Source: UBA2040 sp963977135 (lineage in GTDB: Bacteria; Bacteroidota; Bacteroidia; Flavobacteriales_D; Crocinitomicaceae). From it: a stretch of 64,000 bases of DNA. Shown in pieces: positions 18,000-25,640 of this stretch. Each line of letters opens with the position of its first letter. The first letter of the stretch is position 1. Made by a program: the position numbers and the translations under genes. The stretch is taken from contig CAXBNN010000002.1 in the NCBI GenBank assembly GCA_963977135.1, positions 124,001 to 188,000 of the forward strand. The letters are read 5' to 3'. The notes under the pieces were generated by a model. It was not told the origin of the DNA. It worked only from the letters and a program-made list of their open reading frames with translations, and ran no database searches.

Positions 18000-18575
18000 T
18001 TAAATTTCGATACAAGGTCTGATTGCGTAATTTACTTTTTGCGCTACATTACCAGAAACGAAAGCTACTCCATCAGCATAAGATGAACGACATTCGTAGA
18101 TTGCACATGTTGTCTTGTTTACTCTTAAAACATCCGCTTGAACCACAATTGTGATGTTCCCAGTTAAAGATCCTTTAGGTATTCTCAACTTATATACTTG
18201 CGTATCCCAAGGATGAGATGTTTTGTAAGGGAAATCATTGATTTTTGGCGTCCCGTTACTATTCAATGGAACTCCAGATGACGTTCCTATATATATTCTA
18301 GTTTTATCAAGAATCCAGTTACCTGTTGTCTCAATAGTAACTTCGATATATGCAAAATTGTTAGTAATCGTTGTCAAACCAGCAATAAGGTTATTAGAAG
18401 TTCTTTGAGGAGTTTCTAATTTGTCACCACAACTATAATAATCCAAAGCTGATTCAGTAGTTGTCGTAACTTTATTCGTCGCAGCAAGCTCCTGACTTGG
18501 AGTAGGAATTTCCTTTTGACAAGATATAAATAATGACATAACCAAAACGGTTACAAGTAGAGTTCTTAGTTTCAT
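18000..18575 (-). CDS. Hypothetical lipoprotein
   Basis: 191 aa. Lipoprotein signal with lipobox FISC at Cys-19 (followed by Q-K-E). The mature part is Thr/Ser/Asn-rich and probably all-beta, with a SCGDKLETPQ segment, an IYIGTSSGVPLNSNG segment that looks like a cell-surface beta-sandwich, and C-terminal paired cysteines (CAIYEC). I recognise no family. It is monocistronic and shares the terminator of gapA. Surface location is inferred from the signal only. Confidence 0.7.
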   Translation of the reverse strand: MKLRTLLVTVLVMSLFISCQKEIPTPSQELAATNKVTTTTESALDYYSCGDKLETPQRTSNNLIAGLTTITNNFAYIEVTIETTGNWILDKTRIYIGTSSGVPLNSNGTPKINDFPYKTSHPWDTQVYKLRIPKGSLTGNITIVVQADVLRVNKTTCAIYECRSSYADGVAFVSGNVAQKVNYAIRPCIEI

Positions 18576-18759
18576 AATTTCTTTAGTTTGAGTGTATTAC
18601 TGCTTTAATCTAAAAGAAACTATTGGAAATATGATGGTGTTTTAACAACACATTTCAAATAATTTACTAAACAAATTTAAACTATTTTTCAGAAAATAAA
18701 AAAAAAACTATTCATTTTTGATTCAATGTATAACAAAAGTTAGTTTATGGCGAAGAAAA

Positions 18760-20103
18760 TTATAACCGGTATGTAAGCAACCACACTCGTCTACCCTTAA
18801 GACGTTGGCTTCTCAAGAACACTATAGCTGGTGGTTTCGTCGGATAAGTTATCATCGAAACATGATATAAACCTCCAATTTTTTTTGGTAAAATTCTAGC
18901 GTTCAATCCTTCTGCTTTAAATGAATCAACTCTCTTTTGGGCGAGCCTCTTTGGGCCGTACACACCTGAAATTATATGAAAATCGCCCCGACCATTGGCT
19001 ACATTTTGATCTGAATGATTCGATTCTTGTATTGAATTGGTGCTTGTTTCTTTCGGCGGTTTTTCTTTTGGACTAACAATTTTTGGGGATGGAGTAACGT
19101 CCTTATTTATTTCAGACATGTTTTTCTTATTGTCTGAAACTGCAGTGCTATTTATTTTTTCTGGAGTTGATTGTGGTTTTTTACTCGAATCTAGATTTAT
19201 TGATTCCTTCAAACTTTTTTCTTTTGAACTAACTTTTTTTTTTAGATCTGGATTATCCGTTTTGATTGAGTCAACAAAAAAGATATCTTTTTTCACAGTT
19301 TCTTCTTTTGCTAAGGATTGAAATTTATTCTTGATACTGTCAAAATTATAACATATTAAAATGGCGAAAAGCAACATTCCCAATAGAATAAAAAAAAACC
19401 AAAATGGAAATTTTCTTTTCTTCTTTTTCTGCGGGTCTTCCGCTTCTTGGGTAACGCTAGTCTTTACAACAGGTATAAATTTTTCTTGAGATTTATCGTT
19501 TTTTTTTTCAGTCTCAGTTTTTATATATGCGGTGGGTTTTGTCTCGAATTCGTCATCGTTTAGTAACGCTCGGATTAATGAAAGCGAATCCATTTCTTTT
19601 GTACTACTCTTCTCTTCTTCTCGGACCGTTTGAGGAGTTTCGATAACAACCTCATCCTTAATTGGAATTTCTAGAACTACTTCAGGTTCTGTTAAAACAA
19701 CTTCTTCTTCAAAAGTCAATTTTGGTTTTTCAAGAATAGCTGTTTTTATTCCTGGTTTTGGATCTTCTTTTGGCTCAGCTACTTTGTCTTTCATCCAAGA
19801 TGAAAATTCAATTTGGCCATTTTCATTTTTGGTAAAACTCCCAAATTCAAAAATGTCAAAACTATCTCCTTTATTTAAATTCGATTCAATTTCACGAATG
19901 AACTTTGCTATAGTATTCTGAGCATCTTGCTCTTCAATCCCTTCAATTTCAGAAATATAACTTGCTAATTTCCCATCATCCGTTTTTAAATCTGGAAGAA
20001 AAACAATTTCACTCAATCTTTCATTCAGCAAAGTCAATGCCCCAAAACCCGGAAGTATAACCGTGTTTTCCTTGAGGAATAGCTGAATGAAATATTTGTT
20101 CAT
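18760..20103 (-). CDS. HU-CCDC81 and SPOR domain-containing membrane protein
   Basis: 447 aa. Residues 1-110 match the bacterial CCDC81-like HU domain (FLKENTVILPGFGALTLL; FDIFEFGSFTKN), the core of which resembles HU/IHF DNA-binding proteins. A basic patch and one transmembrane helix follow (KKKKRKFPFWFFFILLGMLL, residues 226-245), then a low-complexity Ser/Lys/Pro linker and a C-terminal SPOR domain from about 373 (FHIISGVYGPKRLAQKR), the type that binds denuded glycan at division septa. The topology puts the HU part in the cytoplasm and SPOR in the periplasm. Known Bacteroidota architecture; molecular role not settled. Confidence 0.85.
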   Translation of the reverse strand: MNKYFIQLFLKENTVILPGFGALTLLNERLSEIVFLPDLKTDDGKLASYISEIEGIEEQDAQNTIAKFIREIESNLNKGDSFDIFEFGSFTKNENGQIEFSSWMKDKVAEPKEDPKPGIKTAILEKPKLTFEEEVVLTEPEVVLEIPIKDEVVIETPQTVREEEKSSTKEMDSLSLIRALLNDDEFETKPTAYIKTETEKKNDKSQEKFIPVVKTSVTQEAEDPQKKKKRKFPFWFFFILLGMLLFAILICYNFDSIKNKFQSLAKEETVKKDIFFVDSIKTDNPDLKKKVSSKEKSLKESINLDSSKKPQSTPEKINSTAVSDNKKNMSEINKDVTPSPKIVSPKEKPPKETSTNSIQESNHSDQNVANGRGDFHIISGVYGPKRLAQKRVDSFKAEGLNARILPKKIGGLYHVSMITYPTKPPAIVFLRSQRLKGRRVWLLTYRL

Positions 20104-20139
20104 GAGTATGTTGTATTACAGGCAAATATAGTATTAATC

Positions 20140-20997
20140 TTAGTTGAAAATTTCAGAAAAATGGAAAGTCTGATCTAATCGCGGTCCTTTTTCCGTGATT
20201 TTCAGGGTACACAATTCATTAACGGAATCATGCTGGAAATAAAGATAGTAATTTTCTTTAGCTGCCTTTTCGAGGAATTTTTCTTTTTCATCCAGAGTTA
20301 TTAGCGGACGAGTATCATAGCCCATTACAAAAGCCAACGGAATATGTCCAACGCTTGGTAATAGATCCGCCATAAAAACGATTTTCTTCCCTTGGTAATT
20401 GATATGAGGGATCATCATACTATCGGTGTGACCGTCGACAAATAGAAGATCCATCCCTGGATATGCATTTTCTGTAAAATCTTCACCTCTTTCAATCATT
20501 TTAAGCTGACCACTTTGCTCGATTGGCAAAATATTCTCACTCAAAAAAGATGCTTTTTCTCTTGCATTCGGCTCAGTTGCCCATTGCCAATGCCGTTTAT
20601 TGCTCCAGAAATTCGCATTTTTAAAAGCAGGTTCGAACCGATCTTTTGTTGAATTGTATTCAATGGAACCACCGCAATGATCGAAATGAAGGTGCGTTAA
20701 AAATACATCTGTAATATCATCTCGATGAAAGCCTATTTTTTTTAAATTTCCATCCAATGAGTCATCTCCATGCAAAAAATAGTGAGAAAAGAACTTCTCC
20801 GACTGTTTATTCCCTATTCCAGTATCAATTAAAGTCAGTCGTTTTCCATCTTCTATCAACAGACTGCGCATAGCCCAATTGCACAAGTTATTCTCATCAG
20901 CAGGATTGGTTCTTTGCCATAGTGATTTTGGCACAACACCGAACATTGCGCCGCCATCTAATTTAAAATAACCAGTATTAATAGAATGAATTTTCAT
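20140..20997 (-). CDS. MBL-fold metallo-hydrolase
   Basis: 285 aa. Metallo-beta-lactamase fold with the zinc-binding THLHFDHCGG near residue 100, a second ligand region VDGHTDSMM near 168 and KIVFMADLLP near 190. N-terminal SINTGYFKLDGGAMFGVVPK is typical of the AHL-lactonase-like/quorum-quenching side of the superfamily, but substrate cannot be read from sequence. It lies about 36 bases downstream in orientation from nothing obvious: its neighbour HU/SPOR gene begins 36 bases after its stop on the same strand. Confidence 0.87.
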   Translation of the reverse strand: MKIHSINTGYFKLDGGAMFGVVPKSLWQRTNPADENNLCNWAMRSLLIEDGKRLTLIDTGIGNKQSEKFFSHYFLHGDDSLDGNLKKIGFHRDDITDVFLTHLHFDHCGGSIEYNSTKDRFEPAFKNANFWSNKRHWQWATEPNAREKASFLSENILPIEQSGQLKMIERGEDFTENAYPGMDLLFVDGHTDSMMIPHINYQGKKIVFMADLLPSVGHIPLAFVMGYDTRPLITLDEKEKFLEKAAKENYYLYFQHDSVNELCTLKITEKGPRLDQTFHFSEIFN

Positions 20998-21050
20998 GCT
21001 TTTTTGATATAAATATAAGATTTGATAGACAATTGACTTTTCAAATTGCT

Positions 21051-21058
21051 TAACTTTG
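21051..21058 (+). promoter_or_regulatory. -7 box for the small lipoprotein gene
   Basis: TAACTTTG fits TAnnTTTG exactly, 14 bases before the ATG. A TTG lies 15 bases upstream at 21033, shorter than the usual 19-base spacer. Confidence 0.45.
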
Positions 21059-21072
21059 AGAAAAAATAACAG

Positions 21073-21219
21073 ATGAAAAATTTAATTATTGGAGTTTTTG
21101 CAGCGATTTTGTTTGTTTCTTGTGGTACATCTAAAGAATCAAATGACAAATCATCTGAAAAAGAAAATGTTGAAAAACCGAAAGCTAAACCAGCACAAAA
21201 AGAAATAGAAGAAATGTAA
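21073..21219 (+). CDS. Small lysine-rich lipoprotein (48 aa)
   Basis: A 48-aa open frame beginning MKNLIIGVFAAILFVSCGTS: a complete lipoprotein signal with lipobox FVSC (Cys-17), then about 30 charged residues rich in Lys and Glu with PKAKPAQKE. A perfect -7 box precedes it, and its stop codon directly abuts the stop of ribD on the other strand. The signal and promoter make it a likely real gene of the small exported lipoprotein type common in Bacteroidota. Function unknown. It can easily be missed because of its size. Confidence 0.7.
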   Translation: MKNLIIGVFAAILFVSCGTSKESNDKSSEKENVEKPKAKPAQKEIEEM

Positions 21220-22236
21220 TTATTTCTGATACCAGTAAATGGTATCTTTTCCAAAGTTTGTTTTTTTGATTGGCTCTAATTCAAGTGTTGGAGCCGACAA
21301 GCCCTCTTTAAAATAAACATCGCCTTCAATGATGCGGATTTCATCCCAGATTTGACTATCAATAAATTTCTTTAATGTTTCTGCGCCCCCTTCAACAAGA
21401 ATGGACTGTATGTCCAATTCAAACAGAGCTCGCATTAAAGTCGGAATCTGTAAATTGGATAGCTGAACGTAGTGGATATTCTTTTCAATTTTAGAATTTA
21501 ATACGTTAAAGACAATCGTTTTCGAAGTGCTTTCATGTTTTAATTTTAATTCAGAATCTAAAATGATACGGACAGGATCTTTGCCATCCACATCTCGAAC
21601 ATTCAATTTTGGATTGTCAACGTCAGCTGTTTTTCTACCAATTAATATTCCCATTTCTTGACTTCGCCAAAGGTGAACCAAGCTCCTTGTTTCAGGCGCA
21701 CTAATCCAATTAACGCCTTTTTCATTTTGCTTCCTAGTTTTATCGATAAAGCCATCCTTCGTTTGCGCCCATTTAAGCACAACATACGGACGTGATTTTT
21801 CATGGAAGGTGAAAAACCGCTTGTTTAATTTACGGCATTCGGCTTCGAGAATTCCTGTTTCCACTTGAACCCCATTTTTTTTAAGCCGCTGAATTCCTTT
21901 ACCATTCACTTCCGAAAAAGTATCTAAGGAACCAATGACTACATGCGGAATTCCATTTTCAATAATCAGGTCGCTACAGGGTGGAGTTTTTCCAAAATGA
22001 GAACAAGGCTCCAAGCTCACATAAATGGAGCATTTTGAAAGGATACTTTTGTCCTTAACACTATTGATGGCATTTACCTCGGCGTGAGCTTCACCATATT
22101 TCATATGATATCCTTCGCCTACAATTTTATCTTCAAATACAATTACGGCCCCAACCATTGGATTTGGCGCAACCTTACCTTCACCTTTCAAGGCTAAATC
22201 AATGCAACGGCGCATGTATTTTTCGTGCTTTTCCAC
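21220..22236 (-). CDS. ribD: Bifunctional diaminohydroxyphosphoribosylaminopyrimidine deaminase / 5-amino-6-(5-phosphoribosylamino)uracil reductase
   Basis: 338 aa from a GTG start (an ATG at codon 8 is the alternative). N-terminal zinc deaminase domain: GKVAPNPMVGAV, HAEVNAI and EPCSHFGKTPPC supply the His and two Cys zinc ligands plus the catalytic Glu. The C-terminal RibD reductase domain starts near residue 145 (RPYVVLKWAQTKDGFID; ILVEGGAETL). It carries out two successive steps of riboflavin synthesis. Other rib genes are not in the window. Divergent from the MFS transporter. Confidence 0.94.
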   Translation of the reverse strand: MEKHEKYMRRCIDLALKGEGKVAPNPMVGAVIVFEDKIVGEGYHMKYGEAHAEVNAINSVKDKSILSKCSIYVSLEPCSHFGKTPPCSDLIIENGIPHVVIGSLDTFSEVNGKGIQRLKKNGVQVETGILEAECRKLNKRFFTFHEKSRPYVVLKWAQTKDGFIDKTRKQNEKGVNWISAPETRSLVHLWRSQEMGILIGRKTADVDNPKLNVRDVDGKDPVRIILDSELKLKHESTSKTIVFNVLNSKIEKNIHYVQLSNLQIPTLMRALFELDIQSILVEGGAETLKKFIDSQIWDEIRIIEGDVYFKEGLSAPTLELEPIKKTNFGKDTIYWYQK

Positions 22237-22297
22237 TGGATAAAATTAATCATCTTGATCCGATATTCGATTTTCTTCTGGAATTCGTCAAGATTAA

Positions 22298-22305
22298 TAT
22301 CTTTG
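22298..22305 (+). promoter_or_regulatory. -7 box for the MFS transporter
   Basis: TATCTTTG fits TAnnTTTG exactly, 18 bases before the preferred ATG at 22324; TTC sits at the -33 position with a 19-base spacer (22276-22278). Confidence 0.5.
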
Positions 22306-22323
22306 ATTTTCAAAAACCAATTC

Positions 22324-23559
22324 ATGCTAAAAACCAAATCCGTCCTTTTTAGTTTGCCTGTTGTTGTGGCAGCTTTGGGCTATTTCGTAGACATTTACGA
22401 CCTTTTGTTGTTTGGAATCGTACGAATAAAAAGCTTGGAAAGTTTGGGCGTAAATGCCGATGCCGCCGGAACTTTGATTCTAAATTGGCAAATGTTCGGC
22501 TTGCTGCTTGGTGGCATACTTTGGGGAGTTTTTGGCGATAAAAAAGGGCGATTATCTGTGCTGTTCGGGTCAATTTTAGTTTATTCTGCCGCCAACATAG
22601 CTTGCGGTTTTTTACCGAATTATCCTCAAGAACATATCGTATCCATATACGCAGGATTACGATTTATTGCTGGAATTGGTTTAGCTGGTGAATTGGGTGC
22701 TGGAATTACGCTTGTTTCCGAAAGTTTACCAAAAGAAAAAAGAGCGTTAGGAACATCTGTAGTCGCAGGATTTGGTTTGTTAGGAGCTGTTGTCGCTAAC
22801 TTAACTGTTGAATTGACAAGTGATTGGACAATTGCCTATTTCGTAGGTGGGGCAATGGGTTTAGCGCTTTTGATTTTGAGAATTGGAGTCGTAGAATCTG
22901 GTGTATTCAAGGAAGTTCAAAAAAATGTATCTGTTCAAAAAGGAAATTTCTTCTCCCTTTTCACGAATAAAGATCGACTTATTCGCTATTTGAAATGCAT
23001 CGCGATAGGCTTACCAACTTGGTTTTGTATAGGTATTTTGGCCATTTTCGGTAATCAATTTGTTGATGAGCTTGGAATAGTTGGTGAAATTTCACCGGGA
23101 AAATGTATCATGTGGGCATACATAGGTATTTCCGCAGGAGATTTCGCTAGTGGTTGGATAAGCCATGCTATGGAATCGAGGAAGAAGGCAATATTTTGGA
23201 TGCTGACTTTTACATTAATTGGAGTCGTCGGTATGCTTTCAGGAATGTATAGCGATCCGAATGTCTATTACTTTTTCTGTGTTTGGCTAGGATTAGGAAC
23301 CGGTTATTGGGCGATGTTCGTTACGGTTGGAGCAGAACAATTTGGTACGAATTTGCGCTCTACGGCAGCCACGACAATCCCAAACATGGTTAGAGGAATG
23401 CTCATATTCATGACTTTAGGATTTGACGGAATGAAACTTTCAATCGGCGTGATTAACTCTGCAATTGTTGTTGGGGTTGTTTGCTTTATTCTGGCCTTCT
23501 ATTCAGTTTTGACCATTCCTGAAACCCACAACATAGATTTGGATTTTATTGAAGAGTAA
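22324..23559 (+). CDS. MFS transporter
   Basis: 411 aa from the ATG at 22324, which follows a -7 box; an in-frame reading from 22225 would cross that promoter. Twelve predicted transmembrane helices, with the loop 2-3 signature GVFGDKKGRLSVLFGS and SESLPKEKRALGTS in the central half. The opening (VAALGYFVDIYDLLLFGIVR, with two acidic residues in helix 1) is like proton-coupled sugar or metabolite:H+ symporters. The partner substrate is unknown. acs follows about 58 bases downstream on the same strand, so a carboxylate or acetate-related substrate is possible but speculative. Confidence 0.88.
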   Translation: MLKTKSVLFSLPVVVAALGYFVDIYDLLLFGIVRIKSLESLGVNADAAGTLILNWQMFGLLLGGILWGVFGDKKGRLSVLFGSILVYSAANIACGFLPNYPQEHIVSIYAGLRFIAGIGLAGELGAGITLVSESLPKEKRALGTSVVAGFGLLGAVVANLTVELTSDWTIAYFVGGAMGLALLILRIGVVESGVFKEVQKNVSVQKGNFFSLFTNKDRLIRYLKCIAIGLPTWFCIGILAIFGNQFVDELGIVGEISPGKCIMWAYIGISAGDFASGWISHAMESRKKAIFWMLTFTLIGVVGMLSGMYSDPNVYYFFCVWLGLGTGYWAMFVTVGAEQFGTNLRSTAATTIPNMVRGMLIFMTLGFDGMKLSIGVINSAIVVGVVCFILAFYSVLTIPETHNIDLDFIEE

Positions 23560-23617
23560 GGTTTGCTTTAAGTTCAATTATTTTTCCGAAATTTAAGCTC
23601 CTTTCGAAATCAATATC

Positions 23618-25528
23618 ATGAAACATATAGTATCCAATTTTTCAGAATACCAAGAAGCTTATAAATCATCTGTTGAAAATCCTGAGAAATTTTGGGGAGA
23701 ATTTGCGGAAAATGAATTTATTTGGCGAAAAAAATGGGATTCAGTTCTTTCCGGAAATTTAGATGAAGCGAAAGTAAAATGGTTTGAAGGAGCGGAGTTG
23801 AACATAACTGAAAATTGCATCGATAGACATTTGGCTAAAAAAGGAAACCAAACGGCTATTATATTCGAGGCAAACGACCCAAATGAAAAAGCCTTGCATA
23901 TTACTTACAATGAATTAGCTAAAAACGTCAATAAAACAGCGAATATGCTAAAAAGTATGGGTGCAAAAAAAGGTGATCGAATTTGCTTGTACATGCCGAT
24001 GGTGCCAGAATTGGCTTATGCGGTTTTAGCATGCGCTAGAATTGGAGCCGTACATTCTGTCGTTTTTGCCGGATTTAGTTCTAAGAGCTTAAGTGACAGA
24101 ATAAACGATGCAACATGCAACATCCTACTAACTGCCGATGCTGGATACCGAGGAAACAAAGTAACTGAATTGAAATCAATTGCTGATGAGGCATTAGTTT
24201 CTTGTCCAACTATAGAAAAAGTAGTTGTCTTGAACAGAACAAATGCCGAAATTGAAATGAAATCTGGTCGGGATCATTGGTGGCATGATGAATTTCCAAA
24301 AGCTAGTGCTGTTTGCGAAGCTGAAACAATGAGCGCACAAGACATGCTTTTCATTCTTTACACTTCTGGAAGTACAGGAAAACCTAAAGGAATGGTACAT
24401 ACCTGCGGTGGCTACATGGTTTATACCAACTATAGTTTTAGAAATGTTTTCCAATACAAAGAAGGCGACGTTTATTGGTGTACTGCAGATATTGGTTGGA
24501 TTACAGGTCATAGCTACATTTTGTACGGACCGTTAAGTGCCGGAGCAACAACGGTTATGTTTGAAGGAATTCCAAATTATCCAGACGCAGGTCGTTTTTG
24601 GGAAGTAGTAGACAAATATAAAGTGAATATTTTCTACACTGCTCCTACTGCCATTCGTTCTTTAGAAAAATGTGACCTTGGTCTCGTTCACAAGCACGAT
24701 TTGAGTTCATTACGCGTGCTTGGAACTGTTGGTGAGCCAATTAACCAAGAAGCTTGGGATTGGTACGACAAAGAAATAGGGAAACACAATTGCCCAATTG
24801 TTGATACTTGGTGGCAAACAGAAACTGGCGGAATTATGATTTCTCCTTTGGCTGGAATTACCAAAACCATCCCAACTTTTGCTACATTGCCGCTGCCAGG
24901 CATTCAACCTTGTTTGCGTGATGAAGCAGGTAACGAAGTTATAGGAGATGGAGAAGGTCGATTGTTTATCAAATTCCCATGGCCGAGCATGGCTAGAACG
25001 ATTTATGGTGATCATCAACGTTATTTAGATACTTATTTCAGCACGCACAAAGGAAATTATTTCACAGGCGACGGAGCAAAACGCGATTCAAATGGAAACT
25101 ACAGAATCACTGGTCGAGTTGATGATGTCGTGATTGTGAGCGGACACAATTTGGGAACTGCCGAAATTGAAAATGCAATCGACGAACACCCTATGATTAC
25201 TGAAGCAGCGGTTGTTGGTTATCCGCACGATTTGAAAGGAAATAGTATCTATGCTTTCGTTACTTTAAAAGATGTCACTTTGGTGAACGAACAAGAAACT
25301 TTAACACAATTAAGAAAAGAAGTTTTGGACCTAGTTTCTAAAATCATAGGACCAATTGCAAAACCAGAAAAAATTCAATTCACGACAGGTTTGCCAAAAA
25401 CTAGAAGCGGTAAAATCATGCGACGAATTCTACGAAAAATTGCTTCTGAAGAATTGGATTCACTTGGAGATATTTCTACTTTATTGAATCCGGAATGCGT
25501 TGAGGAAATTGTTGCTAATAGATTGTAA
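23618..25528 (+). CDS. acs: Acetate--CoA ligase
   Basis: 636 aa, typical length. Adenylate-forming enzyme: N-terminal ACS domain (FWGEFAEN), A3 P-loop YTSGSTGKPKGMVHT, A5 region WWQTETGG, A8 hinge GRVDDVVIVSGHNLGT and the C-terminal catalytic lysine in TRSGKIMRRILRK, which in other bacteria is controlled by acetylation. It makes acetyl-CoA from acetate, ATP and CoA. The gene ends in the repeat at 25529. Ends tail to tail with the LTA synthase-like gene. Confidence 0.96.
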   Translation: MKHIVSNFSEYQEAYKSSVENPEKFWGEFAENEFIWRKKWDSVLSGNLDEAKVKWFEGAELNITENCIDRHLAKKGNQTAIIFEANDPNEKALHITYNELAKNVNKTANMLKSMGAKKGDRICLYMPMVPELAYAVLACARIGAVHSVVFAGFSSKSLSDRINDATCNILLTADAGYRGNKVTELKSIADEALVSCPTIEKVVVLNRTNAEIEMKSGRDHWWHDEFPKASAVCEAETMSAQDMLFILYTSGSTGKPKGMVHTCGGYMVYTNYSFRNVFQYKEGDVYWCTADIGWITGHSYILYGPLSAGATTVMFEGIPNYPDAGRFWEVVDKYKVNIFYTAPTAIRSLEKCDLGLVHKHDLSSLRVLGTVGEPINQEAWDWYDKEIGKHNCPIVDTWWQTETGGIMISPLAGITKTIPTFATLPLPGIQPCLRDEAGNEVIGDGEGRLFIKFPWPSMARTIYGDHQRYLDTYFSTHKGNYFTGDGAKRDSNGNYRITGRVDDVVIVSGHNLGTAEIENAIDEHPMITEAAVVGYPHDLKGNSIYAFVTLKDVTLVNEQETLTQLRKEVLDLVSKIIGPIAKPEKIQFTTGLPKTRSGKIMRRILRKIASEELDSLGDISTLLNPECVEEIVANRL

Positions 25529-25640
25529 AAAAGTTGCAAGTTACAAGTTGAACGGCTTCTGCGAAGCGTTCTGAAAGTCGCAAGTTCTTTGTGGATAGTA
25601 TTCCTTAGAATATTCCCACACAGAACTTGCAACTTGCAAC
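25529..25640. repeat. Heptad-phased hairpin repeat, copy 1
   Basis: Fills the whole convergent gap between acs and the LTA synthase-like gene. It opens with heptads AAGTTGC, AAGTTAC, AAGTTGA, then a small hairpin (25550-25571, GAACG-G-CTTC / GAAG-CGTTC), then GCAAGTTCT, a roughly 35-base variable middle, and closes with inverted AGAACTTGC and heptads AACTTGC. Copy 2 is at 50634-50760 and matches over the first 60 bases apart from about eight substitutions. A loose hairpin of both arms forms a long imperfect stem. Confidence 0.8.

Noticed and set aside
20994..21254. 86-codon minus-strand frame between the MBL gene and ribD
   Set aside because: It is antisense to the small lipoprotein, which has a signal peptide and a promoter; the frame has low-complexity content.
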